From Bacillus massiliigorillae (GTDB lineage Bacteria > Bacillota > Bacilli > Bacillales > DSM-1321), in contig NZ_HG428741.1 in the NCBI RefSeq assembly GCF_000380245.2, positions 1,109,050 through 1,173,049 of the forward strand: DNA of 64,000 nt, read 5' to 3'. The translations under genes and the position numbers were made by a program. Shown here one piece after another: positions 52,083 through 61,282 of this stretch (positions are counted from its first letter, which is position 1; each line of letters starts with the position of its first letter). The notes below the pieces were generated by a model that saw only the letters and a program-made list of their open reading frames with translations, had not been told where the DNA came from and ran no database searches.

Positions 52083-53304
52083 AAGGAAGTAATCTATTGA
52101 TAATTAATTTTCCTTTTAAATAAACAGCATAAATATGTGAGGCATCAGTAATTTCAATGCCTGGTAACCCTGAAGTAACGAGGAAATTGGCATCTTTACC
52201 AGGTTCTAAGCTGCCAAAATGTTGTTCTTTTCCAAGAACTTTTGCTGGATTTAATGTTAATAATGCCAATATATCATTTTCATTGTAGCCATTATCATGC
52301 AACAGTTTCATAGAAGGATGCGCGATTGTCAGTAAGGATTCAGGTCCTCTTAATTGTGTATCTTGATAGGGAAGCCAATCTACATTTGGATAAGGTGGTA
52401 AATAAGCATCAGTAGCTATTGCAGTAATGATATTAGCTTCAACTAATTGAGCAATATCTGTGGGCGAATTAGGTATTAGATGTGTTCCACCAAGTGGTGT
52501 TGCCACAATCACTTTATTAAGCAGTGATACTTTTTTAATTTGTTCTTTCGTTATTCCATGTGCGTGATGTAGTACGTCAATTCCGGCTTCTAACGCCATA
52601 TCAATGCCTTCTTTTCCAGCTACATGTATTCCTATTTTTTTATTATTTTTGTGATATAGATTAACAATATTATTAAGTTCTTCTTGTGTATAAACGATTT
52701 CACCTGCTCGTGGTACAGTTTCAGCTGTAAAATTAGCTGGTGTAGCATTAAGAAATAGATTTTCTCCTGGATAATCGCTCTCGATTGCTAGTTGATTAAT
52801 AAGCAGGGGGTCTAGTAATTGTTCTTTAGTTATGGCAGTAGAACTAGTTATAGCACTAAAATGAACAGGTTGATCAAAACCAATTGTTATACTTGTAGTA
52901 GCAAACGAACAATCGATTGGTAATGTTTTAGTTAGTTTTCGATAATGTTCAATATTAAAATCGCATTGTGGATGACCACATAGTTGCTCTCCAATTGCAG
53001 TAATGCCATTTGACAATGCTTCTAAAATAATGGCGTGAGCAGCAAGGAAATGAGTTTCTTGAGTAATAGGATATAAAGAGCTTGGAGCGAATTCCAATAA
53101 GTGAGTGTGACAGTCTATTAACCCAGGAGTTATAATGTAATCCATCATATCTATGATTTCTAAATCATATTGCTGGTCTACTAATTCAGCGCTAAGGATT
53201 TCTTTAATTTTGCCGTTTAGAATGAGTAAACCACCGTTATCAATAGTACCCAGTGAACTTACCGTTACAATTTTTCGAGCTTTTATGATAAAGTCATGTG
53301 TCAA
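52072..53304 (-). CDS. Metal-dependent amidohydrolase family protein
   Basis: A 410-residue amidohydrolase-superfamily enzyme. The metal-binding HxH is in TPGLIDCHTHLLEF, later ligands in GIHVAGKEG and DVLHHAHGI, and the catalytic Asp in AIATDAYLPP. The end NPAKVLGKEQHFGSLEPGKDANFLV is the usual C-terminal beta-sandwich. It resembles imidazolonepropionase/prolidase-like members, and the substrate is unknown. It follows a Gate-domain membrane protein by only 3 bases, so the two probably act together on an imported compound. Confidence 0.85.
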   Translation of the reverse strand: MTHDFIIKARKIVTVSSLGTIDNGGLLILNGKIKEILSAELVDQQYDLEIIDMMDYIITPGLIDCHTHLLEFAPSSLYPITQETHFLAAHAIILEALSNGITAIGEQLCGHPQCDFNIEHYRKLTKTLPIDCSFATTSITIGFDQPVHFSAITSSTAITKEQLLDPLLINQLAIESDYPGENLFLNATPANFTAETVPRAGEIVYTQEELNNIVNLYHKNNKKIGIHVAGKEGIDMALEAGIDVLHHAHGITKEQIKKVSLLNKVIVATPLGGTHLIPNSPTDIAQLVEANIITAIATDAYLPPYPNVDWLPYQDTQLRGPESLLTIAHPSMKLLHDNGYNENDILALLTLNPAKVLGKEQHFGSLEPGKDANFLVTSGLPGIEITDASHIYAVYLKGKLIINRLLPSSN

Positions 53305-53307
53305 TCC

Positions 53308-54393
53308 TTACACCACCAGAAAAGGAGTTATAAAGTAGCCAATTAAACAGGCTGTAATAATACGAATCACTAAACCTACTATTGCAGCTAGCAATGCTTC
53401 TCTTTCATTAAGTCCTGAAGACTCAGCCCAAGTTGCTGGAACTTGCCCGAAGATGACAGACAAAGGTAAACCAGAATTAGCTAGCACAAAACCACCAACT
53501 ATAAGAGCGGGATCGATATTTGATGCAACTTCTGCTAATTGAGCAACTGCTAAAGTAGGAGCAGCCAATACAGAAATAATTCCGGTAGTTGGCTCGATAC
53601 TTAAAGAAGTTAAAACAGAGAATAGGCTAGATTCGATGATAGTCCAAACTCCCAGAAACTTAAAAACACCTATGAAGAAAAAGACAGCCGCTACCGCTGG
53701 AATGATAGTTAGAAATAATAATTCTGTACCTTCTTTGGCTGATTGAAAAATAGTTTGCAAGAATTTAGTTTTTGGAGTAAACCGTGGTAGCTGATTTAAA
53801 TCTACTTTTCTCGTATCTCGATATAATGTAATCGATAATAACCAAGGAACGATGATAATCGGAACAAAAATAGAAAGAATAACAAGAGGGAAAGCATTGA
53901 TTTGAAAAGCGGCAAGAGCAATCAATCCAAGAACGAAGGTGGCAAATGATTGAGGTGATTGAATCATTGTTGCGACAGCAATCTTTTGTTCAGCTTTTGT
54001 AGCATTTGCTTTTACTAAAATCGGTCCAGCAATTTTTCCAGCCGCATTAATATCACCTAAAATATTATAAACACTAGGAATTATTACAGCGGGATTAATC
54101 TTAAACCACTTCATAATCGGAACAAATAGGCGAATTAACGTATCAGTAAATCCTAAGCGTTCAATAATCCTTCCAACCATTACACTAACAATAACCGCAA
54201 TACCCACTTCACTAGTCAGAAAGGTTTTCACAACTACAGGAAATACTTCTTTAATCGTCATATCAAATAGTCTTGCTAAAGTTTGAGGTGAGAATAATAA
54301 AAGCCCTAATGAAACGATAAGTATCAGTAGCCCTACATAATCATAAAAACTCCATTTCTTTCGATTAGATTGTAAGCGTTCTTGATGATGCAT
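53308..54393 (-). CDS. Nucleoside-recognition (Gate) domain membrane protein
   Basis: A 361-residue membrane protein with about nine hydrophobic segments. It carries Gate-type repeats: SVYNILGDINAAGKIAGPILVKANATKAEQKIAVATMIQSPQSFATFV in the first half and a related VLAAPTLAVAQLAEVASNIDPALIVGGFVLANSGLPLSVIFG block in the second. Gate-domain proteins are candidate transporters, some of nucleosides or peptides. GGAGGG precedes the ATG. It is the first gene of an operon with the amidohydrolase; its promoter faces the ArsR-family operator. Confidence 0.72.
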   Translation of the reverse strand: MHHQERLQSNRKKWSFYDYVGLLILIVSLGLLLFSPQTLARLFDMTIKEVFPVVVKTFLTSEVGIAVIVSVMVGRIIERLGFTDTLIRLFVPIMKWFKINPAVIIPSVYNILGDINAAGKIAGPILVKANATKAEQKIAVATMIQSPQSFATFVLGLIALAAFQINAFPLVILSIFVPIIIVPWLLSITLYRDTRKVDLNQLPRFTPKTKFLQTIFQSAKEGTELLFLTIIPAVAAVFFFIGVFKFLGVWTIIESSLFSVLTSLSIEPTTGIISVLAAPTLAVAQLAEVASNIDPALIVGGFVLANSGLPLSVIFGQVPATWAESSGLNEREALLAAIVGLVIRIITACLIGYFITPFLVV

Positions 54394-54543
54394 AAAGAAC
54401 CCTCCATGTTGTTTTTCTTTATAGAATATGAATAGGGAAGGTAAACGTGATTAATGCCTATTGAAAAGTGAGTATATTTCGATGGTAGTTTGTTTAATTC
54501 GAGTAATAAAAATTGACCGAATACAATATTTATATTTATAATA

Positions 54544-54573
54544 CAACTATTCAATAAAACAATTGAATAGTTG
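54544..54573. promoter_or_regulatory. Operator of the ArsR-rhodanese regulator
   Basis: CAACTATTCAAT (54544-54555) and ATTGAATAGTTG (54562-54573) are exact reverse complements 6 bases apart, just before the ribosome site. ArsR-family operators are typically 12-2-12-type or ATTCAA-N6-TTGAAT inverted repeats, which this matches. It lies in the shared region between the regulator and the divergent Gate-domain gene. Confidence 0.75.
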
Positions 54574-54584
54574 AGGTGGAAGTT

Positions 54585-55241
54585 ATGTCAGAAGAAAGAG
54601 ATTTAAAGGATATGTTATATCAGGAGTTTGCCAGAATCGGTAAATGTCTTTCAAGCCCGAAAAGATTAGAAATTCTAGATTTATTATCTCAAAGTCCAAA
54701 ATCTGTCGAGTCATTATCGAAAAGTACGACAATGTCAGTTGCCAATGTGTCGCAGCACTTACAGACGCTTTATAATGCACAATTGGTCAAGTACAAGAAA
54801 AAAGGAAACTTTGTGATATATGAGCTAGCTGATGATGCAGTTTCTTCTTTTATAACATCTTTACATGGATTAGCAGAGAAGCAATTACCACAGGTTCAAC
54901 AAATCAAGAAAGAGTTTCTAAATAATCATTTCCATTTGAATGGCGTTTCATTAATGGAGCTTAAAGCTCGAATGGAGAACGGTGAAGTATTATTACTAGA
55001 TGTTCGTCCTAAAGAGGAATATGAAGAAGCACATATACCTGGTGCTATTTCTATTCCAATAGAAGAATTAGAAGCTAAGCTTGCTTCATTACCTACTAAT
55101 TGTGATGTAGTGGCATATTGCAGAGGACCGTATTGTTTAATGTCAGTAGAAGCCGTTGAACTGTTAAAAAACAAAGGTATTAATGCTTTTCGTTTAGAAA
55201 AAAGTGTTCAAGATTGGAATGAATTTGTTAGTCAAAATTAA
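54585..55241 (+). CDS. ArsR-family regulator fused to a rhodanese domain
   Basis: A 218-residue fusion. The N-terminal winged helix (about residues 1-100) has RLEILDLLSQSPKSVESLSKSTTMSVANVSQHLQTL; the C-terminal rhodanese domain (about 121-218) has LLDVRPKEEYEEAHIPGAISIPIEEL and the active loop CRGPYC (Cys179, Cys184). Such fusions are thought to sense sulfane sulfur or related thiol chemistry. ATG 54585 is preferred; GTG 54576 overlaps the ribosome site. It leads a gene set with DsrE and an MFS transporter. Confidence 0.9.
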   Translation: MSEERDLKDMLYQEFARIGKCLSSPKRLEILDLLSQSPKSVESLSKSTTMSVANVSQHLQTLYNAQLVKYKKKGNFVIYELADDAVSSFITSLHGLAEKQLPQVQQIKKEFLNNHFHLNGVSLMELKARMENGEVLLLDVRPKEEYEEAHIPGAISIPIEELEAKLASLPTNCDVVAYCRGPYCLMSVEAVELLKNKGINAFRLEKSVQDWNEFVSQN

Positions 55242-55263
55242 TCATCAAGGGAAGAGAATAGAA

Positions 55264-55584
55264 ATGAAATTAGGTATTATTTTAGAAACAAAAGAACCAG
55301 AAAAAGCTTGGAATGCTTTTCGATTTGCAAATACTGCTTTAAAAAGAGAGCATGAAGTTAAATTTTTTCTAATGGGTGAAGCAGTAGAATGTGAAAATAT
55401 TGATCATCCGAAATTTAGAGTTGTTGATGAAATGAAAACATTTGAAGAGTTACAAGGTATTATATTAGCTTGTGGAACATGTCTGAAATCAAGAATGATG
55501 GATGAATACACTGCATGTCCTATCTCTACTATGAATGATTGTGTGGAGTTAGTGGAATGGGCAGATAAGACTGTTACATTTTAA
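55264..55584 (+). CDS. DsrE-family protein
   Basis: A 106-residue protein of the DsrE/TusD-like fold: LGIILETKEPEKAWNAFRFANTAL, KFFLMGEAVE and the Cys-bearing loop IILACGTCLKSR (Cys70, Cys73). These proteins can carry sulfur on cysteine in sulfur-transfer reactions. I start at ATG 55264 with GGGAAGAG upstream, not in the longer frame that runs into the preceding gene. Next to a rhodanese-bearing regulator, a role in sulfane-sulfur handling is plausible. Confidence 0.85.
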   Translation: MKLGIILETKEPEKAWNAFRFANTALKREHEVKFFLMGEAVECENIDHPKFRVVDEMKTFEELQGIILACGTCLKSRMMDEYTACPISTMNDCVELVEWADKTVTF

Positions 55585-55708
55585 AAAAAGTGGATTATAG
55601 AATCTGTGAACTATGTATGAAAAGAAAGTTTAATTATTTAGGAGTATGGGATGTATAAAAAATTGATACGAAAAAGTGAAATCAATAGATTGGATGGGAG
55701 GGGTTTAT

Positions 55709-57019
55709 ATGTTAAATAACGATGCTTCGAGCTCTTCCGAAAATCAACCAGCTTGGTTGCAAAGTTATATTGACTCACCAGAAAAACAACGAATGTTATA
55801 TAAAAAAACGTTAATTATAGTTGTTTTTTCACAAATATTTGGTGGTGCTGGATTAGCAGCAGGTATTACTGTAGGAGCTCTTCTTGCTCAAGATATGTTA
55901 GGAACGAATAGTTTTGCAGGTGTACCTACTGCTTTGTTTACACTTGGATCAGCTTTGGCTGCTTATCTTGTTGGGAGGCTTTCACAAGGTTTTGGCCGTC
56001 GACTAGGGCTTGCAACAGGATTTATAACAGGTGGAATTGGTGCGATAGGGGTAGTAATGGCAGCAGTAACAAATAATATTTGGATATTGTTTGCCGCACT
56101 ATTTATTTATGGTTTTGGAACAGCAACGAACCTACAAGCTCGTTATGCAGGTACTGATTTAGCAACTGCTAAGCAGCGAGCAACCGCAGTAAGTATTGCA
56201 ATGGTTTCTACAACATTTGGAGCTGTTGCTGGACCTAATATGGTTGATGTAATGGGTAGTTTTGCAACGTCAATTGGTGTACCGGCTTTAGCAGGTCCAT
56301 TTATCTTAGCAGCAGCAGCTTACATTGTAGCTGGTCTCGTTTTATTTATTTTTCTTCGCCCAGATCCGTTCATTGTGGCAGAAGCCATTGAAAATGCAAA
56401 GAAAAAAAATGCTAGTAAGTTATCAAATTTTAATTCTCAAACAGTAACAGATAATAAGAGAGGCATTGCTGTTGGAGCAACGGTAATGGTATTAACACAA
56501 ATTGTTATGGTAGCAATTATGACGATGACACCAGTACATATGCAACATCATGGTCACGGATTAAGTCAAGTTGGCATTGTGATAGGTATTCATATAGGCT
56601 CCATGTACTTACCTTCTTTAGTGACAGGTGTTCTTGTTGATAAAGTAGGTCGTACTTTCATGGCAATGGCTTCAGGAGTTACGTTATTAGCAGCAGGTGT
56701 TACAGCGGCTATGTCATCAGCTGGTTCTATGGGAGGGCTAATGCTCGCTCTTGGGTTGCTTGGATTAGGTTGGAATTTCGGATTGATTAGCGGGACGGCT
56801 TTAATAGTTGATTCTACAACGCCTGCGACTCGTGCAAAGACGCAAGGAACAGTTGATGTTTTGATTGCTTTGGCTGGTGCATCAGGAGGCGCACTTTCTG
56901 GTATGGTTGTTGCCAGTTCGAGTTATGCAACACTATCGCTTGCAGGAGGATTTCTTTCATTATTACTAATTCCTGTGATTATTTGGTCTCGTGCAAAATC
57001 AACTAAAGTATCAGCGTGA
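55709..57019 (+). CDS. MFS transporter 1
   Basis: A 436-residue major-facilitator protein with 12 hydrophobic segments in two halves. The first loop carries GRLSQGFGRRLGLATG, the MFS loop 2-3 signature, and the second half a similar DKVGRTFMAMASG. I start at ATG 55709 after GGGAGGGG. It follows the DsrE gene and probably shares its transcript. The substrate is unknown; the sulfur-linked neighbours suggest export or uptake of a sulfur compound. Confidence 0.86.
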   Translation: MLNNDASSSSENQPAWLQSYIDSPEKQRMLYKKTLIIVVFSQIFGGAGLAAGITVGALLAQDMLGTNSFAGVPTALFTLGSALAAYLVGRLSQGFGRRLGLATGFITGGIGAIGVVMAAVTNNIWILFAALFIYGFGTATNLQARYAGTDLATAKQRATAVSIAMVSTTFGAVAGPNMVDVMGSFATSIGVPALAGPFILAAAAYIVAGLVLFIFLRPDPFIVAEAIENAKKKNASKLSNFNSQTVTDNKRGIAVGATVMVLTQIVMVAIMTMTPVHMQHHGHGLSQVGIVIGIHIGSMYLPSLVTGVLVDKVGRTFMAMASGVTLLAAGVTAAMSSAGSMGGLMLALGLLGLGWNFGLISGTALIVDSTTPATRAKTQGTVDVLIALAGASGGALSGMVVASSSYATLSLAGGFLSLLLIPVIIWSRAKSTKVSA

Positions 57020-57072
57020 AATTATTTCATAAGAAAATGCTATTTTAATATAAAAAGAGATTTAAATGAGTT

Positions 57073-57102
57073 AAAGGACCTGATGATTATCAGGTCCTTT
57101 TA
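57073..57102 (+). terminator. Terminator between the two MFS genes
   Basis: AAAGGACCTGAT (57073-57084) pairs perfectly with ATCAGGTCCTTT (57089-57100) around a four-base loop, followed by T. Confidence 0.88.
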
Positions 57103-57116
57103 AAGAGGGTGGGTAG

Positions 57117-58352
57117 ATGGTTCAAACAGTAAAGCAAATGAAAGTTGGGGTTAAAGAAAATTTGTTTCAATTTTCACTGTTAGTTCTTATTAATTTATTT
57201 GTTGGTTTTATGGTTGGTCTAGAGAGAACTATACTTCCAATATTAGGTGAGGAAAGCTATGGAGTTGCTTCTACAAGTGCGGCTCTCTCTTTCATTATTA
57301 GTTTTGGATTTGCCAAAGCTATAGTAAACTTTTTTGCAGGAAATCTCGCTGATCGGATTGGGAGAAAACAAGTCCTGCTATTAGGGTGGGGGCTTGGCTT
57401 GTTTGTTCCTATCATCGTTATTTTTGCTTCATCTTGGTGGATGATTGTTTTTGCTAATATGCTTTTAGGTATTAATCAAGCATTAACATGGTCTATGACT
57501 GTTAATATGAAAATTGATTTGGCAAAACCAACCCAAAGAGGCTTAGCTGTCGGTTTAAATGAATTTGCAGGGTATATTGGTGTTGCTTTAATGGCATTTA
57601 TATCTGGCTATATAGCTTCAAACTATTCGTTGTGGCCTGAACCATTTTATATAGGGATTCTTATTGCAATAATTGGATTTATCCTTTCCTTAACAATTAA
57701 AGATACGAGTGAGCATTTAAAGAAACAAATCCAACAGCAATCCAGCTCTATACAAAGAGAGCTTCATACAAAAGAGATTTTCATTCTAACTACTTGGAAA
57801 GATAAAAATTTATCAAGTAGTAGTTTTGCAGGGTTAGTAACCAATTTAAAAGACGGCATGGTATGGGGACTTTTTCCGTTATTTTTTGCATCTACAGGGC
57901 TATCAGTTAGTCAAATTGGTCTGATTGTGGCAGTTTATCCAGCAGCTTGGGGATTTTTTCAATTATTTACGGGAATATTAAGTGATCGAATAGGGCGTAA
58001 ATGGATCATCACACTTGGAATGTGGGTTCAGGCAATTGCATTATGGTTGTTTCTTATTGTAGATAGTTATCCACTATGGATAGGTGGAGCCCTTGTATTA
58101 GGTATTGGTACAGCTATGGTGTACCCTACACTAATTGCTTCCATTGGTGATGTAGCACATCCGACATGGAGAGCCACTTCTTTAGGAGTATACCGTTTTT
58201 GGCGAGATAGCGGCTATGCTTTTGGTGCAATATTAGCAGGCGTTGTGACAGATATACTTAATGTAAATTGGGCAATTGGTTTAGTAGCATTTCTTCCATT
58301 ATTAGCAGGGCTGATTACGGCATTTCGGTTGAACGAAACATTAAGGAAATAG
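57117..58352 (+). CDS. MFS transporter 2
   Basis: A 411-residue MFS protein with 12 predicted membrane segments and loop signatures GNLADRIGRKQVLLLGWG and GILSDRIGRKWIITLG. It is not close to MFS transporter 1. GAGGGTGGG precedes the ATG at 57117, 16 bases after the terminator hairpin, so its expression depends on read-through or an unseen promoter. The substrate is unknown. Confidence 0.86.
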   Translation: MVQTVKQMKVGVKENLFQFSLLVLINLFVGFMVGLERTILPILGEESYGVASTSAALSFIISFGFAKAIVNFFAGNLADRIGRKQVLLLGWGLGLFVPIIVIFASSWWMIVFANMLLGINQALTWSMTVNMKIDLAKPTQRGLAVGLNEFAGYIGVALMAFISGYIASNYSLWPEPFYIGILIAIIGFILSLTIKDTSEHLKKQIQQQSSSIQRELHTKEIFILTTWKDKNLSSSSFAGLVTNLKDGMVWGLFPLFFASTGLSVSQIGLIVAVYPAAWGFFQLFTGILSDRIGRKWIITLGMWVQAIALWLFLIVDSYPLWIGGALVLGIGTAMVYPTLIASIGDVAHPTWRATSLGVYRFWRDSGYAFGAILAGVVTDILNVNWAIGLVAFLPLLAGLITAFRLNETLRK

Positions 58353-58440
58353 TGATTAATAAAGTTGTTCGAAACGGTTCTTTACATAGAGGAATCATTT
58401 TTTTATTGCTTTGAATGAAAATAGGTTTGGAATCATCAAT

Positions 58441-58475
58441 AAAGAGCCTGATTCATAATTGAAATCAGACTCTTT
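58441..58475. terminator. Terminator between MFS 2 and convergent metE
   Basis: AAAGAGCCTGATT (58441-58453) pairs with AATCAGACTCTTT (58462-58474) apart from one C-A mismatch. The remaining 58353-58608 sequence shows nothing else. Confidence 0.72.
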
Positions 58476-58608
58476 AATATGGGGTGTTTTTAAGATAATA
58501 TTACTATACAAAAAATATTAGAAATCAGTTACATATATTTGTTCGTTTAACTTTTCAGAATGAATCTTTACTAATACTTATTTGGATGTTGTAAAATTCC
58601 AAAGTGTT

Positions 58609-60927
58609 TTATCTTTCAGTTATAGTATTTGCTAAATTCATTTGGTCATTACTTTTACGGAAGTATTCTGTTGCTTGAACCATATTTTTAAGAGCAGCAA
58701 CTGTTTCTTCTTCTTTTCTTGTTTTTAATCCGCAATCTGGGTTAATCCAAATTAGATCCTTTGGTAATACAGTTGAATATTTTTGAATCACATCAGAAAT
58801 TTCTTCAACGGAAGGAACTCTTGGGCTATGAATATCATATACGCCAAGACCAAGGCCTTTATCATACGATTTTAGTTGTGAAGATTGAAGAAGTTCGCCG
58901 TGACTTCTAGAAGTTTCAATAGAAATAATATCAGCATCAAGCTTGCTGATTACATCTAAGAAATTGTTGAAATCACAATAACACATATGTGTATGAATTT
59001 GTGTAGTTGCTTCAACGGAAGACGTTGCTAATAAGAATGATTGAACGCCCCACTCTAAATATTCTTGCCACTCTTCTTTTTTCAAAGGTAAACCTTCACG
59101 TAATGCAGGCTCATCTACTTGAATCATTTTAATATCATTCTTCTCTAAAATTTCGATTTCTTCTTTTAATGCAAGTGCGATTTGATAGCATACGTCTTCT
59201 CTTGATATATCATCACGAACAAACGACCAATTTAGAATAGTAGCTGGACCTGTTAGCATACCTTTCATTGGCTTGTTAGTTAAACCTTTAGCATATAAAC
59301 TTTCTTTTAATGTCATTGGTTCAACAAAAGCAACATCTCCGTAAATAATAGGTGGTTTAACACAACGTGAGCCATATGACTGTACCCAGCCGTTTGAGCT
59401 AAAAGCAAAACCAGCTAGTTTTTCTCCAAAATATTCAACCATATCATTTCGTTCAAATTCACCATGAACTAGTACGTCTAGACCAATTTCCTCTTGAATT
59501 GTAATCCATTTAGAGATTTCTGCTTCTATGAAACTAGTATACTGTTTATCTGACCATTCGCCATTTTTAAACTGACGTCGAGCTTTACGAACTTCCAAAG
59601 TCTGCGGAAAACTTCCAATTGTCGTTGTTGGATAGTCTGGTAGCTGCCAAAAATCTTGTTGAATGCTTTTTCTTTGTTCAAAGCTTTCAGTGCGTGAAAA
59701 ATCTTTCTGAGAAATATTTTGTACTGCTAAATGTACTTCTGAATTATTACGAGCAGGAGACATATTTAGAATTTGTAAATCTCTAGATGTTTTTTCAAGA
59801 GCTTCTTTACTATCAGTAGAATTATATTCAATGCTAGTTTTTAATAATTGCAGTTCCTGAAGTTTCTCTTCAGCATAAGCTAGAGCATTTTTAAAAGTTT
59901 CATCTAATTTAGTTTCATTACGTGTTGTAATTGGAACATGTAATAAACTACAAGATGGTTGAATCCATACTCTTTCAGTTGGTACTTTCTCAAGAATATG
60001 ATTGATTATATCTTTCTTCTTCATTAAATCTGCTTTCCAAATATTTCGGCCATCAATTATTCCTAGACCTAATATTTTATCTTCTGGAAAGCCATATGAT
60101 TGCATGTTTTCTAAGTTCTTGTTAAAGCCATGAACGAAATCTAATCCGATTCCTTGTACTGGTAGGGAAACAATGGCTTGATATTCATTTATAGAATCAA
60201 AATATGTTTGAAGCATAATGTTTAAAGAAGGTGCTGCTTCATGTAATTGTTCATATATATATTGAATAGTTTTTAGTTCATCATTTGTAATAGATGTTGC
60301 AAGAATTGGTTCATCGATTTGTACCCATTCTACACCTTCATTTTGTAACTCTTTAAGAACTTGTTGATATAAAGGAATCAACTGTAAAAGAAGGCTAGGA
60401 AGATCTTTTTCGTTATATCCTTTAGAAAGCTTGATAAACGTATATGGTCCAACAATGACGGGTTTTCCGTTTATTCCGAACTTTTCTTTTGCTTTACGAA
60501 AAGCCTTTAAAGGCTTATTTTCTACTAATTGAAATTTCTGATTGTTAAATTCAGGAATGATATAATGGTAATTGGTATTAAACCACTTAGTCATTTCTGA
60601 TGCAACCGCTTTGCTATTACCTCTAGCAATCGAGAAATATTGAGATAATGTATTACCATCTTCTTCAGAAGCAAATCGATCTGGAATAACACCAAACATC
60701 GTAGCAGTATCCAACATATGATCATATAAGCTAAAATCATTTAATGGGATATAATCAATATCCGAATCTATTTGTTTTTGAAGGTTAGAATAAAGTACGT
60801 TGTCTGTTAATTGTTCAAATTGATTCTCATCTATTTTTCCAGACCAAAATTGTTCTAGAGCTTTTTTCCACTCTCTATTTTCTCCAATACGTGGATAACC
60901 TAAATTACTAGTTTTCAAACTATTCAT
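58609..60927 (-). CDS. metE: Cobalamin-independent methionine synthase MetE
   Basis: A 772-residue MetE with the duplicated barrel and all main signatures: NLGYPRIGENREWKKALE at the start, WVQIDEPIL, TTIGSFPQTLEVRKAR, GEFERNDMVEYFGE, DEPALREGLP, and the zinc ligands in HTHMCYC and NPDCGLKTR. It transfers methyl from 5-methyltetrahydropteroyl-glutamate to homocysteine. ATG 60927 touches AGGGAG; TTG 60918 (fourth codon) has better spacing and may be the true start. Upstream are a cobalamin riboswitch, a leader ORF and a terminator, which fits repression by B12 when a B12-dependent route can be used. Confidence 0.96.
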   Translation of the reverse strand: MNSLKTSNLGYPRIGENREWKKALEQFWSGKIDENQFEQLTDNVLYSNLQKQIDSDIDYIPLNDFSLYDHMLDTATMFGVIPDRFASEEDGNTLSQYFSIARGNSKAVASEMTKWFNTNYHYIIPEFNNQKFQLVENKPLKAFRKAKEKFGINGKPVIVGPYTFIKLSKGYNEKDLPSLLLQLIPLYQQVLKELQNEGVEWVQIDEPILATSITNDELKTIQYIYEQLHEAAPSLNIMLQTYFDSINEYQAIVSLPVQGIGLDFVHGFNKNLENMQSYGFPEDKILGLGIIDGRNIWKADLMKKKDIINHILEKVPTERVWIQPSCSLLHVPITTRNETKLDETFKNALAYAEEKLQELQLLKTSIEYNSTDSKEALEKTSRDLQILNMSPARNNSEVHLAVQNISQKDFSRTESFEQRKSIQQDFWQLPDYPTTTIGSFPQTLEVRKARRQFKNGEWSDKQYTSFIEAEISKWITIQEEIGLDVLVHGEFERNDMVEYFGEKLAGFAFSSNGWVQSYGSRCVKPPIIYGDVAFVEPMTLKESLYAKGLTNKPMKGMLTGPATILNWSFVRDDISREDVCYQIALALKEEIEILEKNDIKMIQVDEPALREGLPLKKEEWQEYLEWGVQSFLLATSSVEATTQIHTHMCYCDFNNFLDVISKLDADIISIETSRSHGELLQSSQLKSYDKGLGLGVYDIHSPRVPSVEEISDVIQKYSTVLPKDLIWINPDCGLKTRKEEETVAALKNMVQATEYFRKSNDQMNLANTITER

Positions 60928-60952
60928 CTCCCTGTAATATAAATACAAAAAA

Positions 60953-61000
60953 TAAAAAGGCATTTCTAACTATCTCCATAGAAAAAAAGTTAGAAATGCC
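60953..61000 (-). terminator. Attenuator terminator in the metE leader
   Basis: On the minus strand GGCATTTCTAAC (61000-60989) pairs perfectly with GTTAGAAATGCC (60970-60959), followed by TTTTTATTTTTT. It lies only about 30 bases before the metE start, so when it forms metE is not transcribed. Confidence 0.9.
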
Positions 61001-61025
61001 CATAAGTATTCACAGGTTTATTCAT
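60990..61025 (-). CDS. 11-codon leader ORF in the metE riboswitch leader
   Basis: ATG at 61025 follows AGGGAGGTG (61039-61031), an excellent ribosome site 5-7 bases away, and encodes MNKPVNTYGHF before TAA at 60992-60990. The stop codon lies inside the 5' arm of the attenuator (61000-60989). A ribosome finishing here would cover that arm and prevent the terminator. The Shine-Dalgarno overlaps a small CCTA/TAGG hairpin next to the aptamer. Translation is an inference from sequence. Confidence 0.55.
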   Translation of the reverse strand: MNKPVNTYGHF

Positions 61026-61068
61026 TCTAACACCTCCCTATCTCCCGTAGGTAAAAAAACAGTGTTGT

Positions 61069-61240
61069 CGAAATAGGCAGGTCTCCTGACTTAAGGATCA
61101 TCGTTAGTCACTATCTTCCCAATTGTAAACAATCAGTGATTTCCATGTGCTAACTCCTCTAATACAGTGGCGGGACCGTGTTGGATTTGCACCAAACTTC
61201 CCTTTTAATTCTTAAAGTACTTTAAGAAACCTATTCCCAC
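61069..61240 (-). ncRNA. Cobalamin riboswitch (metE leader)
   Basis: Read on the minus strand the conserved core is complete: GAATAGG opening P1, GGGAAGTTTGGTGCAAATCC, GGTCCCGCCACTGT, and the B12 box with AAGTCAGGAGACCTGCC, closed by CCTATTT. It senses adenosylcobalamin or a related cobalamin. The expression platform is the CCTA/TAGG hairpin at 61051-61037, the leader ORF and the terminator at 61000-60953. Confidence 0.95.
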
Positions 61241-61282
61241 AAATATTATTTTTTAGATAATTAAGAAAATAAAATCTACAAA

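Noticed and set aside
54333..54554. 73-codon minus-strand ORF at the divergent ArsR/Gate region
   Set aside because: It overlaps the Gate-domain gene start and the ArsR operator, has no ribosome site and no protein-like pattern.
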